DNA of 64,000 nucleotides from MWDF01 sp964577435 (GCA_964577435.1 CAZNZD010000002.1:1-64000); one strand, 5' to 3'; numbered from the stretch's first letter, positions 51,728 through 60,227 are shown. A program made the numbers and translations. The notes: generated from the letters alone by a model not told the origin.

Positions 51728-52438
51728 TCAGAAGGGCCTGGCACCAGACAGCCAGCCGTTGGCCTCCCAATGGTTCCTGTCAGTCAGGTTCCAGTCGTTC
51801 TTCCTCATCATACCCCTCATTATGCTGAAGAAGAAGCTCCTGAACAACGGGTTGGATATGCTTTCCCTCCTCCTGTACGAGAGCACTATCCTTCTTGAGA
51901 GCCTTGCGGCCGACTTCTCGATGGCACTCTTCCTGCCCTCCTTCACATCATCCCAGCTCATCGCCGACACGGGCGACTTCAGGGAGTACACTCTCTTTGC
52001 GCCCCAGAAGGTGAGGCTGTCACGCATGGCCTTGGTGGACTGGCCCAAGCCTGCTCCGGCAGTGGTCGAAACGGTAAGGCCGACCTTCCGGAACATGAGG
52101 GGGTTCGGCCTGTGGCTCATCCACATGAAGCAGAGGTGGTCTAGAAGTGCCTTCATCTGAGCGGACACATTCATCGCATACACCGGGGAGGTGAGCACGA
52201 TAAGGTCGGCTTCCAGTATGGAATCGAGGATCGGCTTTACCGACCCGGCGTGGGGGCATCTTTCCTCGCCCTTTGCGATGCAGGAGAAGCATCCCAGGCA
52301 GAAATGGGGCATGTCCCTGGGCAGGAAGAACTCGGTAAGGCTTACCTCCTCAAGCTTTCTTATCTCGCCGATTACGGCATCTGCGCTATGCCATGTGCTT
52401 CCATGCCTGAGGTTTCCGTTGATCACTGTCACCTTCAT
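51728..52438 (-). CDS. NADPH-dependent FMN reductase family flavoprotein
   Basis: The 236-residue protein starts MKVTVINGNLRHGSTWHSA, the FMN phosphate loop of this family, with CLGCFSCIAKGEERCPH (an iron-sulfur-flavoprotein-like cysteine patch, C-x2-C-x2-C with a later C) and ADLIVLTSPVYAMNVSAQMKALLDHL. It likely reduces quinones, nitro compounds or another acceptor. Its ATG overlaps the stop of the TetR gene by four bases (52435-52438), so the regulator and flavoprotein are translationally coupled. The C-terminal 40 residues are basic and tryptophan-rich. Confidence 0.85.
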   Translation of the reverse strand: MKVTVINGNLRHGSTWHSADAVIGEIRKLEEVSLTEFFLPRDMPHFCLGCFSCIAKGEERCPHAGSVKPILDSILEADLIVLTSPVYAMNVSAQMKALLDHLCFMWMSHRPNPLMFRKVGLTVSTTAGAGLGQSTKAMRDSLTFWGAKRVYSLKSPVSAMSWDDVKEGRKSAIEKSAARLSRRIVLSYRRRESISNPLFRSFFFSIMRGMMRKNDWNLTDRNHWEANGWLSGARPF

Positions 52439-53106
52439 CTTGACGCGCCCTCCTGCTCTGGCCCGGAATCCGGCTTCGGCTGCCTTCCATAGGCCCTGCC
52501 GAAGTGCTCTATGTGCCTGATGAACATCTGCCTGGCCTCAGGGAGGCTTGCCTCATCGTTGTCGTACTTGTAGAAGATGAGGAATATGGGGGAGAAGAAA
52601 GCCATCGCCACCATATACGGGTCTGCTTCCATCATGAAGCCCTCCTTCATGAAGGCTGCGAACAACCCTGCCTGGAACTCGAGGGCATCCTCGAAGGACA
52701 CTTTCCTGAACAGCCTTCCTAACTCAGGGTTCCTGTACTGCTCTATTGTCAGCAGCCTTCTCATCTTCACGCTTATGTCATCCGTGAAGTAGTGGTCGAA
52801 CACCCGGGATGTCACCTCGGCGAAACGCTCAGCACTCATGCCGGCGTACATGTCCACTGTGCGCTCGTCCACGACGAAGCGCCCGTCATCTCCGGCGATC
52901 TGAACTTTACGGAACATCTCGGTGCCCCTTTCCCCGTACTCGGCCAGCAGGCAGTCGAAGATGTCCTGCTTGTTCTTGAAGTGGTTATAGAGGGAGCTCT
53001 CCTTGATTCCGACGGCCGAGGCGATGTCCCGAACTGAAACGGGGTCGAAGCCGTATGAGGAGAACAGGGTAAGTGCCTCCATAAGTATCCTTTCCCTTGT
53101 AGTCAT
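52435..53106 (-). CDS. TetR family transcriptional regulator
   Basis: Residues 1-50 form a TetR helix-turn-helix: TRERILMEALTLFSSYGFDPVSVRDIASAVGIKESSLYNHFKNKQDI. The rest is a helical ligand domain. GAGGTGCGCT precedes the ATG at 53106; a GTG at 53118 is in frame. It sits between the membrane-protein gene and the flavoprotein gene, and I infer that it represses its own operon through the inverted repeat at 53543-53562. Confidence 0.9.
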   Translation of the reverse strand: MTTRERILMEALTLFSSYGFDPVSVRDIASAVGIKESSLYNHFKNKQDIFDCLLAEYGERGTEMFRKVQIAGDDGRFVVDERTVDMYAGMSAERFAEVTSRVFDHYFTDDISVKMRRLLTIEQYRNPELGRLFRKVSFEDALEFQAGLFAAFMKEGFMMEADPYMVAMAFFSPIFLIFYKYDNDEASLPEARQMFIRHIEHFGRAYGRQPKPDSGPEQEGASR

Positions 53107-53114
53107 AGCGCACC

Positions 53115-53504
53115 TCACAGAAGGATCGTCATCCTTGAGATCTCAATCACGAGCACCTGTGCTAGGAACAGGGCTGCAATGCTATAAAAAGCGGCCTTCC
53201 TGAAGGCATCCTTCCTTATCAGCAGGCTCAGCAGCCCGACAAGAAGCACCAGCCCTCCTGCGACTGAGCAGATGTTGGACTGCATGCAAGTCATCGAGAA
53301 GAGCGCATCCTCGCCGGCGTAGCCGTCCCTCATTGCCGATAGGAAGCTAACGCCGAGCCCAAGTACTATGAATAACGCGATTGCCCTGCCCCAGCTGAGC
53401 CTGGAAGATGCCGCTGTGATCCTGATTGCTGCGAACGAGAGAAGGCCGAGCACAGCCACCGTGGTGAATATGCTGTAGGCATCGCCGAATAGTAGTCTCA
53501 TCAT
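53115..53504 (-). CDS. Four-helix membrane protein of unknown function
   Basis: A 129-residue hydrophobic protein with four predicted helices (AYSIFTTVAVLGLLSFAAIRI, WGRAIALFIVLGLGVSFL, ICSVAGGLVLLVGLLSLLI, AAFYSIAALFLAQVLVIEI). I do not recognise a family. GGGAGG precedes the ATG pair at 53501-53504. It is the first gene of the TetR-controlled unit; small membrane proteins in this position are often targets of the regulator. Confidence 0.7.
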   Translation of the reverse strand: MMRLLFGDAYSIFTTVAVLGLLSFAAIRITAASSRLSWGRAIALFIVLGLGVSFLSAMRDGYAGEDALFSMTCMQSNICSVAGGLVLLVGLLSLLIRKDAFRKAAFYSIAALFLAQVLVIEISRMTILL

Positions 53505-53542
53505 TTCTTATGCCTCCCGATTAACAGTGGTTAGCTATAATT

Positions 53543-53567
53543 TAACTAACGAATGTTAGTTAGTCAA
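53543..53567 (-). promoter_or_regulatory. TetR-type operator within the operon promoter
   Basis: TAACTAAC-GAAT-GTTAGTTA (53543-53562) is a perfect 8-bp inverted repeat with a four-base spacer. On the minus strand TTGACT (53562-53567) directly abuts it as a -35 element, so the operator fills the promoter spacer, where a TetR dimer would block RNA polymerase. Confidence 0.65.
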
Positions 53568-53623
53568 TAGGCTCCGACATAAAAGTTACATCCCCTTCTC
53601 ATGCCAAAACTGCGCTTATATAG

Positions 53624-53629
53624 TATAAT
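53624..53629 (+). promoter_or_regulatory. -10 element of the tRNA-Lys gene
   Basis: A perfect TATAAT lies 21 bases before the 5' end of the tRNA. A -35 element is not clear. Confidence 0.5.
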
Positions 53630-53649
53630 TACATTTGCTATTTCCAATT

Positions 53650-53724
53650 GCGCCACTAGCTCAGTGGTAGAGCACCTGACTTTTAATCAGGGTGTCCTGC
53701 GTTCGATCCGCAGGTGGCGCACCA
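53650..53724 (+). tRNA. tRNA-Lys (anticodon TTT)
   Basis: A 75-base cloverleaf with encoded CCA: acceptor GCGCCAC/GTGGCGC, D arm GCTCAGTGGTAGAGC, anticodon stem CCTGA/TCAGG with loop CTTTTAA, and T arm with GTTCGATCC. Confidence 0.93.
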
Positions 53725-53738
53725 AATTACATAGAGAT

Positions 53739-53774
53739 AGAGGGCCGGATGCAATCGCGCATCGGCCCTCTTTT
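53739..53774 (+). terminator. Rho-independent terminator after tRNA-Lys
   Basis: AGAGGGCC pairs with GGCCCTCT, extended by an inner GATGC/GCATC stem with one bulged G, followed by TTTT. Confidence 0.8.
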
Positions 53775-53897
53775 CATGCTTCGTGCCATATCGACGCTAC
53801 AGATTACAGATAGGCTTAACACTTACCCCGAATATACGAATTGGTGCAGATGAGTAAGCTTTGCCGCCTTCATGCCCGGTGGTGGCTCCTCCATGCG

Positions 53898-54095
53898 TCA
53901 TTGCTCAGCGTCCTTACTAACCTCGAACTCGCCGGGCACGTATCTTCCGGTCTTCATATGCTGGCGGACGCACTCGGTCAGCAGGTACTCTATCTGCCCG
54001 TTGACTGAGCGGAAGTCAGCTTCAGCCCAGGCTGCTATCTGCTCATACAATCGGGCTGAGAGGCGGAGTGGGACCTGTTTCTTCCCGCCGTCCAT
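53898..54095 (-). CDS. Ribbon-helix-helix (Arc-like) protein
   Basis: A 65-residue protein with QVPLRLSARLYEQIAAWAEADFRSVNGQIEYLLTECVRQ, a ribbon-helix-helix pattern in which PLRLS is the DNA-binding strand and the SVNGQIEYLL helix the dimer core. Its ATG begins one base after the stop of the SPFH gene. I recall small Arc-like proteins next to SPFH genes in other genomes, so the pair looks conserved. No toxin gene is adjacent, so it is probably not a classical antitoxin. Confidence 0.75.
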   Translation of the reverse strand: MDGGKKQVPLRLSARLYEQIAAWAEADFRSVNGQIEYLLTECVRQHMKTGRYVPGEFEVSKDAEQ

Positions 54096-54096
54096 G

Positions 54097-55122
54097 TCAA
54101 TACAAGCTGCCGCTGTTCACGACGGGCTGGGCATCCCTGTTCCCACACAGCACGACCAGGAGATTGGATACCATGGCCGCTTTACGCTCGTCATCCAACT
54201 CTACTATGTGATTTGCGCTGAGCTTCTGAAGCGCCAGCTCCACCATGCCGACGGCACCGTCGACTATCATCTTGCGTGCATCGATTATCGCGCTTGCCTG
54301 CTGGCGCTGCAGCATGACGACGGCGATCTCCGGGGCATATGCCAGATAGGTGATGCGCGCCTCCAATATTTCCAGCCCCGCATCCTGGACCTTGGAATGG
54401 ATCTCCGCGCGGATACGCTCGGCAACAACGGCGCTTGAGCCGCGAAGGCTTCCCTCGTCGGGCTCGCCGTCACCTGTAGTGTCCACGTTGGGGGCCACAT
54501 CATAAGGATATATGCGCACAATGTTTCTTAGGGCGCTGTCGCACTGGAGCGACAGGTATTCCTTGTAATTGTCCACATTGAAGACAGCTTTTGCAGTATC
54601 CACGACGCGCCACATGACCGCGATACCGATCTCCACTGGATTGCCGAGGGTATCATTCACCTTCTGCCTGCTGTTATTGAGAGTCATCACCTTAAGGGAG
54701 ATGCTCTTGTTGCCAAGGGCCTCAAGCGCTTCGGCGCCTTCCGCACCGGGGCGTCCGGACTTACGCTGCTGGCCGTTGTCCACATCCCCGCTTTGTCCGA
54801 GCTTGGTCTTCGCTGCAGGGTTTATAGCCGCGCTGAAGGGATGGACGAAGAAAAACCCAGGTTCCTTTAGGGTGCCGGCATACTTGCCGAAGAGAGTAAG
54901 CACCAAAGCCTCGTTGGGCCTTACGATCTTCAGGCCCAGGAATGGTATAAAGCCCACCATCAGCCAAAGAATTCCGATGGCAAGCGCCAGAGCTCCGATG
55001 CCCCTTCCCTCCTCTAGAAGGATGCCGCCATAGATGGACAAGGGAATCGCCAAAACATAGAGCGCTATTCCGACAAGCAATACCGGCATACCCTGCCGGG
55101 CCTTAAGTATCTTCTCCTGCAT
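54097..55122 (-). CDS. SPFH/Band 7 (prohibitin-like) membrane protein
   Basis: Two N-terminal helices (residues about 13-62) precede an SPFH domain: GLKIVRPNEALVLTLFGKYAGTLKEPGFFFVHPF, then VMTLNNSRQKVNDTLGNPVEIGIAVMWRVVDTAKAVFNV and a coiled-coil-rich tail (AEIHSKVQDAGLEILEARITYLAYAPEIA). SPFH proteins oligomerise into membrane microdomain scaffolds and often assist proteases. There is a low-complexity insert (DVDNGQQRKSGRPGAEGAEALEAL). GGAGG precedes the ATG. The ribbon-helix-helix gene follows immediately. Confidence 0.9.
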   Translation of the reverse strand: MQEKILKARQGMPVLLVGIALYVLAIPLSIYGGILLEEGRGIGALALAIGILWLMVGFIPFLGLKIVRPNEALVLTLFGKYAGTLKEPGFFFVHPFSAAINPAAKTKLGQSGDVDNGQQRKSGRPGAEGAEALEALGNKSISLKVMTLNNSRQKVNDTLGNPVEIGIAVMWRVVDTAKAVFNVDNYKEYLSLQCDSALRNIVRIYPYDVAPNVDTTGDGEPDEGSLRGSSAVVAERIRAEIHSKVQDAGLEILEARITYLAYAPEIAVVMLQRQQASAIIDARKMIVDGAVGMVELALQKLSANHIVELDDERKAAMVSNLLVVLCGNRDAQPVVNSGSLY

Positions 55123-55145
55123 CTAAATCGCCTCCTGATACCAAA

Positions 55146-55173
55146 ATGATATCACAGATATATCTTAACGCAA
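55146..55173 (-). promoter_or_regulatory. Promoter of the SPFH operon
   Basis: On the minus strand TTGCGT (55168-55173) and TATCAT (55146-55151) are 16 bases apart, about 25 bases before the start codon. The remaining 200 bases to the divergent metal-transport gene hold no gene or riboswitch that I recognise. Confidence 0.4.
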
Positions 55174-55391
55174 GGGGTTTTTCGAAGCACCCAACTTTTT
55201 ACAGACGACGTAGATGAAGGGTAGAATGACCGGGCTCCGGCACTGAATCGGTGTTATGGTAGCTCCCCAAGACGGCGCGCAGGAAGGTGGGAGGGAAACA
55301 GCTTATGTAAGGCACAATATGCTGGCATCGACATAATTTCCTCACAATTGGCGGATAGAATCGCATTAGGAATGATGCGGGAGGTATGGAC

Positions 55392-56837
55392 TTGTCTGGG
55401 AACCTGATCAATAGGGAATTGAGAATAGAGGGCATGGTCTGTTCCGGATGCGAGAACAGGATCGAGAAGAGGATTGCCGCCATGACCGGGGTGAGCAATG
55501 TGGCCGCCAGCTACAAGTCAGGAGTGGCAAAGGTCACATATGATCCTGACACGGTAGACTTATCCGATATCATCTCCGAGGTGTCAGCCCTGGGCTACAA
55601 GGCGTCGGAGCAGAAGCCTGCAGGGAAAGGCAACGCCGGGCTGACTAAGACCATCGGCGCAGCCCTCGTGATACTAGCGACGTACTTCGTCCTCGACAGG
55701 CTGGGCGCTTTCGCGCTTTTCAACTCATTTCCGCTGGCCAAGCAGGGCATGGGCTATGGGATGCTGTTTGTCATCGGCCTTATGACTTCGGTACATTGCA
55801 TCGCGATGTGCGGAGGCATCAACCTTTCTCAGAGCATCAGCATGGATAATAAGCCGGAACCTAAAACCAAAGGGGTGGCGATTGAAGCCTTCAGGCCGCC
55901 TTTCCTTTACAACTTGGGTCGCGTCATATCGTACACGGTCATAGGCGGAATCGTCGGCGCTCTTGGCTCCGTAGTGAGCTTCACAGGGTATACCAGGGGT
56001 GTTGTGCAGGTCGTAGCAGGCCTTTTCATGGTGATTATGGGTTTGAACATGATGGGTATCCTTCCGTCGCTCTCCAGGCTTGTGCCTGCGCTGCCGAAGG
56101 CATTGGGAGTGAAGGTGGGCAGATACCAGTCGGGAAGGAGCCCGCTCATCGTCGGGCTGCTAAACGGGCTAATGCCGTGTGGACCGCTCCAGGCGATGCA
56201 GCTATATGCGCTATCTACGGGAAATCCGGTGAGCGGGGCGCTTTCGATGTTCTTCTTCAGCCTCGGCACGGTTCCACTAATGTTCGGATTGGGGGCAGTA
56301 AGTTCAATGTTAAGCAGGAGATTCAAGGGTGGCCTTATGGTTGCGGGTGCGGTTCTGGTTGTGTTCCTGGGCGTAGTCATGTTCGGCAACGGCCTGAGCC
56401 TTTCAGGCGTGCAGGCTCCGGCGCTGGCGGCGGACAAACCAGCAGGAAGCGTGGCTCAGATAGTAAATGAGGTGCAGATAGTGAGCTCTAAGGTGCTGGC
56501 AAGCAGCTATGAGCCGATAATCGTCCAGAAGGGCATACCCGTACGCTGGACCCTCAAGGCCGATAAGGCGAGCATAAACGGATGCAACAACAGGATAATC
56601 ATCCCGTCGCTCAAGAAGGAGAAGAAGATAGAGGCGGGAGACAACGTAGTGGAGTTCACACCCCAGCAAAGTGGAGTGATACCCTTCAGCTGCTGGATGG
56701 GGATGATCAAAAGCAGGATAACTGTCGTGGACGACATCGGCGCCCTTTCTGGGGGCGCGCAGAAGAGCATATCGACGGAGGCCGCCCCTGAGGAAACAGA
56801 TACTTCTCTTCCGGCGGTCCCGAGCTGCTGCCTGTAG
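55392..56837 (+). CDS. HMA-SafE-cupredoxin fusion, probable copper/heavy-metal handling membrane protein
   Basis: Three parts are fused. Residues about 6-75 are a heavy-metal-associated domain (IEGMVCSGCENRIEKRI, with the metal pair CSGC). Residues about 85-340 are a six-helix domain like the SafE/TauE or DsbD type, with HCIAMCGGINLS and NGLMPCGPLQAMQLYAL; both cysteine sites could bind metal. Residues about 350-460 look like a cupredoxin (PIIVQKGIPVRWTLKAD, NGCNN, SGVIPFSCWMGM). The protein ends in CCL. GGGAGG is one base from an ATG at 55386, so I prefer the TTG at 55392 with good spacing. A two-component system follows, probably as its regulator. Confidence 0.82.
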   Translation: MSGNLINRELRIEGMVCSGCENRIEKRIAAMTGVSNVAASYKSGVAKVTYDPDTVDLSDIISEVSALGYKASEQKPAGKGNAGLTKTIGAALVILATYFVLDRLGAFALFNSFPLAKQGMGYGMLFVIGLMTSVHCIAMCGGINLSQSISMDNKPEPKTKGVAIEAFRPPFLYNLGRVISYTVIGGIVGALGSVVSFTGYTRGVVQVVAGLFMVIMGLNMMGILPSLSRLVPALPKALGVKVGRYQSGRSPLIVGLLNGLMPCGPLQAMQLYALSTGNPVSGALSMFFFSLGTVPLMFGLGAVSSMLSRRFKGGLMVAGAVLVVFLGVVMFGNGLSLSGVQAPALAADKPAGSVAQIVNEVQIVSSKVLASSYEPIIVQKGIPVRWTLKADKASINGCNNRIIIPSLKKEKKIEAGDNVVEFTPQQSGVIPFSCWMGMIKSRITVVDDIGALSGGAQKSISTEAAPEETDTSLPAVPSCCL

Positions 56838-56962
56838 GCGTACCGCTCAAGATCGCCCCGAAGGGAAGCAAAAACTCGGACGCCACGTTATATCATAGAG
56901 GGAGAAGGAAAGGGGCGTATTGGCCTCTTTCCGGATTCATCTGAGGTAGACGGAGGTTCGGA

Positions 56963-57664
56963 ATGGAGAACCAGTCGGGCAGGATACTTATAGTCGAGGA
57001 CGAAGCCAAGCTGGCGGAAGCCCTGAAAGCCTATCTGCAGAGCAAGGGCTTCGAGGTCCTAATCGCAGAGGACGGGCTTCAGGCCCTGGCCATATTCGAC
57101 AGGGAGGACATCACACTCATCCTGCTGGACCTGATGCTGCCTGGCATGTCGGGCGAGGACGTGTGCGCCAGCATAAGGCGCAGGTCCAGGGTTCCGATCA
57201 TCATGCTTACGGCCAAGGCGGACGAATCAGACGTTGTCGGCGGCCTGGGTCTGGGAGCCGACGACTACGTCTCTAAGCCTTTCAGCCTGAAAGCCCTTTC
57301 GGCGAGGATGGAGGCGGTCCTCCGAAGGTCCAGGGCAACGGCCTCCCCCCTTTGCAGCAGGATATCGTTCAACGGCGGTGACCTCGAGATCGACCTCGAG
57401 AGAAGGTCAGTAAGGAAAGCCCGCGCGGACGTCAGGCTCACGCCGAACGAGTACAGGATACTGACGACGCTTGTAAGCCAGCCGAAGAGGACATTCACGA
57501 GAGACGAGCTCATTGCGGGAGCCTTCGAGGACGAGTTCGAAGGATACGACCGGGCGGTTGACACACATATAAAGAACATCAGGCAGAAGATCGGCGACGA
57601 TCCCAGGAAGCCCACCTACATAGTGACAGTCCATGGAATCGGATACCGCTTCGAGGGTGAGTGA
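56963..57664 (+). CDS. OmpR family response regulator
   Basis: The receiver domain has the acidic pair ILIVEDEAKLA, the phosphorylation site LILLDLMLPGMSG near residue 54, and IIMLTAKADESD and DDYVSKPFS. The C-terminal winged helix is of OmpR/PhoB type (LTPNEYRILTTLVSQPKRTFTRDELI, DRAVDTHIKNIRQKIGDDPRKPTYIVTVHGIGYRFEG). GGAGG precedes the ATG. The kinase gene starts one base after its stop. It lies 125 bases downstream of the metal-handling gene on the same strand. Confidence 0.93.
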   Translation: MENQSGRILIVEDEAKLAEALKAYLQSKGFEVLIAEDGLQALAIFDREDITLILLDLMLPGMSGEDVCASIRRRSRVPIIMLTAKADESDVVGGLGLGADDYVSKPFSLKALSARMEAVLRRSRATASPLCSRISFNGGDLEIDLERRSVRKARADVRLTPNEYRILTTLVSQPKRTFTRDELIAGAFEDEFEGYDRAVDTHIKNIRQKIGDDPRKPTYIVTVHGIGYRFEGE

Positions 57665-57665
57665 C

Positions 57666-59060
57666 ATGAAGTACAGCCTGAAGCACAAGCTTGCGCTGGC
57701 CATAGCCTTGGTGGCCCTTATCAGCGTCGCTGTCGCGACCATGCTCTCAAGCTACATAATCAGAGACGAGTTCAACGGCTATATAGTTAGGCAGCAGGAG
57801 CAGAGGACGCAGGGCCTTGTCACAAGCCTGGAAATGCAGTACAGGGCGAACGGAGGCGCATGGGACGCCGGGTTCGTCCATGCGCTGGGCATGGCTGCGC
57901 TCGACGACGGCTACATAATACGGGTCGAAGACGCCACAGGTGTTACGGTCTGGGATGCCCAGTCCCACGACACCAGCCTCTGTGAGGACATAATGAGAAG
58001 CATCTCCGAAAGGATGGGCAGCGAGTTTCCGCGCATCGACGGCTCGTTCGAATCCCATGAGATCATCCTTGGAAGCGGGGAGGGATCCTTCGGCAAGCTG
58101 ATAATCGGCTATTACGAACCGTTCTTCCTGGATGAGAACGACTTCGGGTTCATCCGGATGCTCAATGGCGTTACAGTCGGGGCAGGGGCGCTTGCAATCG
58201 CCCTGGCATCGGTCGCCGGCCTGCTTCTTGCTGCTAACATCAGCAGGCCGCTGCATAAGGCGGCGGAGGCCTCACGTCAGATCTCCGGGGGTAACTACAA
58301 GGTGAAGCTAGACGAGCGCGCCGACACGACGGAAATCGGCATGCTTGTGAAGTCGATTAATCAGCTGGCCTCCTCGCTTGACAGGCAGGATGACATCAGA
58401 AGGCGGCTCGTGGAGGATGTATCTCACGAGATCCGCACGCCGGTGGCGATACTCCAGACCCACATCGAATCGATGGTCGAGGGCATTTGGCAGCCGACTT
58501 CCGAGCACCTGCAGAGCTGTTATGAGGAGGTGCTTCGCATCGGCCAGCTAATGGGCGATATCGAGGGGCTCAAGAAGGCCGGCGTCGGAGGCACAGCCCT
58601 GGAGAAGACGGAGTTTCGCATAATGGCCGCCTTGAAAAGAGCAGTCGAGGGTTTCGAGATGGAAATCCGCAGGAAAGGGCTCAATGTGGGCATCAGCGGG
58701 GACGATGTCACTGTGGTGGCCGATGAGGGCAGGATCTCGCAGGTCATAGTGAACCTTATGTCCAATGCGGTCAAGTACACCGAGGAAGGCGGGTCCATCG
58801 GCATTCAAGTCACGGGCTCAGACGACACTGTCAAGGTGAGCGTGACCGACGACGGGGCAGGCATCCCTGAAGACGAGCTGCCCTTCATCTTCGAGCGGTT
58901 CTACCGCGCCGACAAGTCCCGAAACCGCAAGACCGGAGGCTCCGGCCTGGGCCTTGCCATAGTGAAAAGCATAGTTGAGGAGCATGACGGCACGGTAAGC
59001 GCAGAAAGCGGGCCTGGCCAGGGCACGAAGTTCGAAGTGACGCTGCCTAGGCAGCTATGA
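57666..59060 (+). CDS. Sensor histidine kinase
   Basis: Two helices (residues about 10-33 and 165-190) frame a 130-residue external sensor domain. HAMP, then HisKA with the phospho-acceptor in DVSHEIRTPVAIL, and HATPase_c with SNAVKYTEEGG, DDGAGIPEDELPFIFERFYRAD and TGGSGLGLAIV follow. It is a classical kinase and the cognate partner of the response regulator encoded immediately upstream. The ATG at 57666 is chosen, with GAGGGTGAGTG upstream. The external domain has no metal-binding motif I can see, so the signal is open. Confidence 0.93.
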   Translation: MKYSLKHKLALAIALVALISVAVATMLSSYIIRDEFNGYIVRQQEQRTQGLVTSLEMQYRANGGAWDAGFVHALGMAALDDGYIIRVEDATGVTVWDAQSHDTSLCEDIMRSISERMGSEFPRIDGSFESHEIILGSGEGSFGKLIIGYYEPFFLDENDFGFIRMLNGVTVGAGALAIALASVAGLLLAANISRPLHKAAEASRQISGGNYKVKLDERADTTEIGMLVKSINQLASSLDRQDDIRRRLVEDVSHEIRTPVAILQTHIESMVEGIWQPTSEHLQSCYEEVLRIGQLMGDIEGLKKAGVGGTALEKTEFRIMAALKRAVEGFEMEIRRKGLNVGISGDDVTVVADEGRISQVIVNLMSNAVKYTEEGGSIGIQVTGSDDTVKVSVTDDGAGIPEDELPFIFERFYRADKSRNRKTGGSGLGLAIVKSIVEEHDGTVSAESGPGQGTKFEVTLPRQL

Positions 59061-59378
59061 TTGGGCATCCCGGCCAGAAACTTCAGGGACGCATCTTTGC
59101 AGCCCTGCTTCATATCATAGCGGCTGAGAGATCAGGGACATCGCAGCCGCAGGTATTACGCCCCTGAACCGTCGGTGGATCTGCCATGGTTCGACTATAT
59201 GTCAGCAGCGCATTTCCCGACTTGTTGTTACTAAGGACCGTCGGAAGTGCCATACAGGAATTTACCACGCGAAAAGGAGTCATGCTTGTCAAAGTAGAAG
59301 ATATATATTTTATTAGTCCAGATTCCATCTTGGTTACAAAGGGGTTTAATCTGGCAAGCTTGGTTAGAGGTGCTTTAC
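59061..59378. other. Intergenic region before the CheR operon
   Basis: 318 bases with no convincing gene. A 7-bp stem GCGGCTG/CAGCCGC occurs in the first part. From about 59270 the sequence becomes AT-rich, and TTGTCA (59286-59291) with TTTATT 17 bases on is a weak candidate promoter for the CheR gene. An ORF from 59186 overlaps the CheR gene and is probably not real. Confidence 0.4.
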
Positions 59379-60227
59379 ATGGAAAGCAGGGCCTCCGAGA
59401 TCATAAAGGCAGTCTTGGAATCGACGGGCAGGGACATCTCCCCGTTCGACCCTTCTTTTCTGGAAGTGGCTGCTGGCAAGAGGATGGAGAAGCTGTCTGC
59501 GAAGGATGCGGACAGCTACACCTTGCTGCTCAGTGCGGATGCAAAGGAGGCAGTAGCATACTCCGAATCCCTTGGCAACTCTTACAGCGAGTTCTTCAGG
59601 AACAGCCTTACGTTCTCGGTGCTTGAAAGGCATGTCATCCCAGCGTTGCTATCGCGCAAGAGCGAATCGGGGGGCGGCGAGATAAGGGTCTGGTCTGCCG
59701 GTTGTGCCGCGGGACAGGAGCCGTATTCGCTAGCTATCCTGCTTGCCGAGCTGGGGCTTGGCTGCGACACTGAGCCGCGCGTCAGAATCTTTGCAACAGA
59801 CAGCAATCCAGACCAGGTTGAGATGGCCAAAGCAGCCCTCTATGATGCCAGGAACCTTAGAAACGTAAGATTGAGCCACGTAAAGAAATATTTCACCAAG
59901 ACTGGGGACAGATACAAGCTTAACGGAGCCATCAGGCAGATGGTCGAGTTCTCGGTGCTGGACCTGCTGGATGACAAGCATGCGTTCCCGGCAAGCAGCA
60001 TCTATGGGAGCTTCGACATCATCACCTGCTGCAATGTCCTTTACTACTACTCGACGGATTCTCAGAACAAGATAATAAACCGGCTCTTCAAGGCCCTGGG
60101 CAAGGGAGGCTGCATCGTAACCGACGAGGTGGAGAAGAGCGTAATCGATAGATTCAGAAGACTAAGGCCGCTTGAGTGGACATCGCCAGTATTCTGCCCG
60201 TCAGGTTGGGAGGATGAGCGCAAATGA
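59379..60227 (+). CDS. CheR-type protein methyltransferase
   Basis: A 282-residue protein with the CheR layout: an N-terminal helical domain with NSYSEFFRNSLTFSVLE, SAM motif I in VWSAGCAAGQEPYSLAILLAEL, RIFATDSNPDQVEMA, and FDIITCCNVLYYYSTDSQNKIINRLFKALGKGG. CheR enzymes methylate glutamates on chemoreceptors or other sensors. No chemoreceptor or CheB is adjacent. Instead it overlaps a hybrid kinase gene by four bases, so it may methylate that kinase's 4-helix-bundle/HAMP region or act in a non-chemotaxis circuit. AGAGGTG precedes the ATG. Confidence 0.88.
   Translation: MESRASEIIKAVLESTGRDISPFDPSFLEVAAGKRMEKLSAKDADSYTLLLSADAKEAVAYSESLGNSYSEFFRNSLTFSVLERHVIPALLSRKSESGGGEIRVWSAGCAAGQEPYSLAILLAELGLGCDTEPRVRIFATDSNPDQVEMAKAALYDARNLRNVRLSHVKKYFTKTGDRYKLNGAIRQMVEFSVLDLLDDKHAFPASSIYGSFDIITCCNVLYYYSTDSQNKIINRLFKALGKGGCIVTDEVEKSVIDRFRRLRPLEWTSPVFCPSGWEDERK

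Noticed and set aside
53898..54095. Toxin-antitoxin reading of the ribbon-helix-helix gene
   Set aside because: No toxin-sized ORF is adjacent; the partner is the SPFH gene.
53872..54438. Plus-strand ORF of 188 codons opposite the SPFH and RHH genes
   Set aside because: Shadow of two supported genes; no motif or ribosome site.
55123..55385. Possible cobalamin-type riboswitch between the SPFH and metal-transport genes
   Set aside because: A few G/C-rich stretches looked suggestive, but the conserved B12-box elements are not present.
59186..59626. Plus-strand ORF of 146 codons overlapping the start of the CheR gene
   Set aside because: It overlaps 250 bases of a well-supported CheR gene in another frame, has no ribosome site at its first ATG, and its later part is Gly/His/Cys-rich out-of-frame sequence.
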